Of a stretch of 6,267 nucleotides of DNA, positions 5,813 through 6,267 are shown piece by piece. This DNA comes from an uncultured Bryobacterales bacterium (GTDB taxonomy: Bacteria; Acidobacteriota; Terriglobia; Bryobacterales; Bryobacteraceae): NCBI GenBank assembly GCA_937859895.1, contig CALMAV010000510.1:1-6267 (forward strand), given 5' to 3'. A model generated the notes under the pieces. The model searched no databases. It was not told the DNA's origin and worked only from the letters and a program-made list of their open reading frames with translations. Position 1 is the first letter of the stretch, and each line of letters begins with the position of its first letter. A program made the translations under genes and the position numbers.

Positions 5813-6267
5813 TTAAGCCTGCAGCTGGCGGAGAGTCTTGCCTACCGCGCCGGGGCCGAATGGCACTCGCGCCTCACGTAACGGCAGGCCAACAACTTCG
5901 ATCCGGCTCAAATTAGCAGTACCGATACCGGCCGCTTCGGCTAACTTCAACGAGTTATCGCCACGGATGAAGGGCGACGAACCTCGATCTGCCGCAGGAT
6001 CGTAGCTCATCACAGCCATGCCAACCGCATCCACGCAAACCGGGTTGCGGCCGGCGATGATTACGCCCGGGGTCATTCGTTCCAAGCCTTCCAGCCAGGG
6101 CCCTTCCCCGCCTCGCACGGTTTCTACGCCATCCACAATGGCAAGGTCAATGGGACGAATTCCAACCTGATCTATTGCGATACGAGGAACACGGTAACCG
6201 GGGTCACGCGGCGACTCGGGATGCAGTTCGGGATCTACACCAGAAGGTGCTCTGGTAGTGCCCGAAT
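5813..6267 (-). CDS. DUF362 domain-containing protein, C-terminal part (5' end outside window)
   Basis: The reading frame is open from the right edge to the TAA at 5813-5815, giving about 150 visible C-terminal residues; the start lies outside. The sequence carries the end of a DUF362 domain: IRPIDLAIVDGVETVRGGEG, then GVIIAGRNPVCVDAVGMAVM, then a GDNSLKLAEAAGIG helix and the closing strand IEVVGL. In this family, proteins of this kind are sometimes linked to iron-sulfur domains or carry Tat signals, but that would be in the missing part and I cannot see it. No enzymatic activity is established for this branch as far as I know. An internal GTG at 6136 could be mistaken for a start but cuts the domain. 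The gene ends 55 bases before the kinase ATG on the same strand and may be co-transcribed. Confidence 0.82.
   Translation of the reverse strand, partial: SGTTRAPSGVDPELHPESPRDPGYRVPRIAIDQVGIRPIDLAIVDGVETVRGGEGPWLEGLERMTPGVIIAGRNPVCVDAVGMAVMSYDPAADRGSSPFIRGDNSLKLAEAAGIGTANLSRIEVVGLPLREARVPFGPGAVGKTLRQLQA

Noticed and set aside
1..6267. CRISPR array, tRNA or rRNA gene, insertion sequence, integrase, toxin-antitoxin pair or defence island
   Set aside because: No regularly spaced direct repeats, tRNA-like cloverleaf, transposase or recombinase motifs were seen on either strand. Uma2 alone is not evidence of a defence system.

Overview
The window reads as a piece of chromosome from an Acidobacteriota-type bacterium (Terriglobia / Acidobacteriaceae-like). 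The main clue is the truncated gene at the left edge. Its C-terminal part resembles the large Oar-like TonB-dependent receptors abundant in that phylum, with a glycine-rich insert before the last two barrel strands and an Arg-Phe-Ser-Phe end. The ROK kinase, sugar porter, DUF362 and Uma2 genes fit that background but do not prove it. The assignment rests on recognition from sequence only; no search was run.

Layout. Two gene groups converge. On the + strand (1-2830) lie the 3' end of the TonB-dependent receptor, an exported PAP2-type phosphatase with all three catalytic motifs, and a small exported protein of unknown function. That last protein seems to contain two diverged copies of a secretin/TonB short-N-terminal-like (STN-like) module and is more AT-rich than its surroundings. 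On the - strand, read right to left (6267 to 2987), lie the 3' part of a DUF362 gene, a ROK-family sugar kinase of the zinc-containing fructokinase type, a sugar-porter MFS transporter and a Uma2-family (DUF820) putative nuclease. A 156-base gap (2831-2986) separates the two groups.

How the genes may work together. The kinase and transporter are tightly coupled: the TAA stop of the kinase abuts the GTG start of the transporter, and the transporter's Shine-Dalgarno sequence lies inside the kinase gene. This suggests a sugar uptake and phosphorylation unit, probably for fructose or a related hexose (inference). DUF362 lies 55 bases upstream on the same strand and Uma2 32 bases downstream. Both could share the transcript, but neither has an obvious role in sugar use. 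The + strand genes all encode envelope or exported proteins.

The least ordinary signals are the leader of the kinase gene, where two GC-rich hairpins lie in tandem and the second would mask the purine-rich stretch before the ATG, and the duplicated-module exported protein. I see no tRNA, rRNA, CRISPR array, insertion sequence or phage gene. I also see no clear evidence of a novel defence or mobile system; most of the window looks like ordinary chromosomal content.
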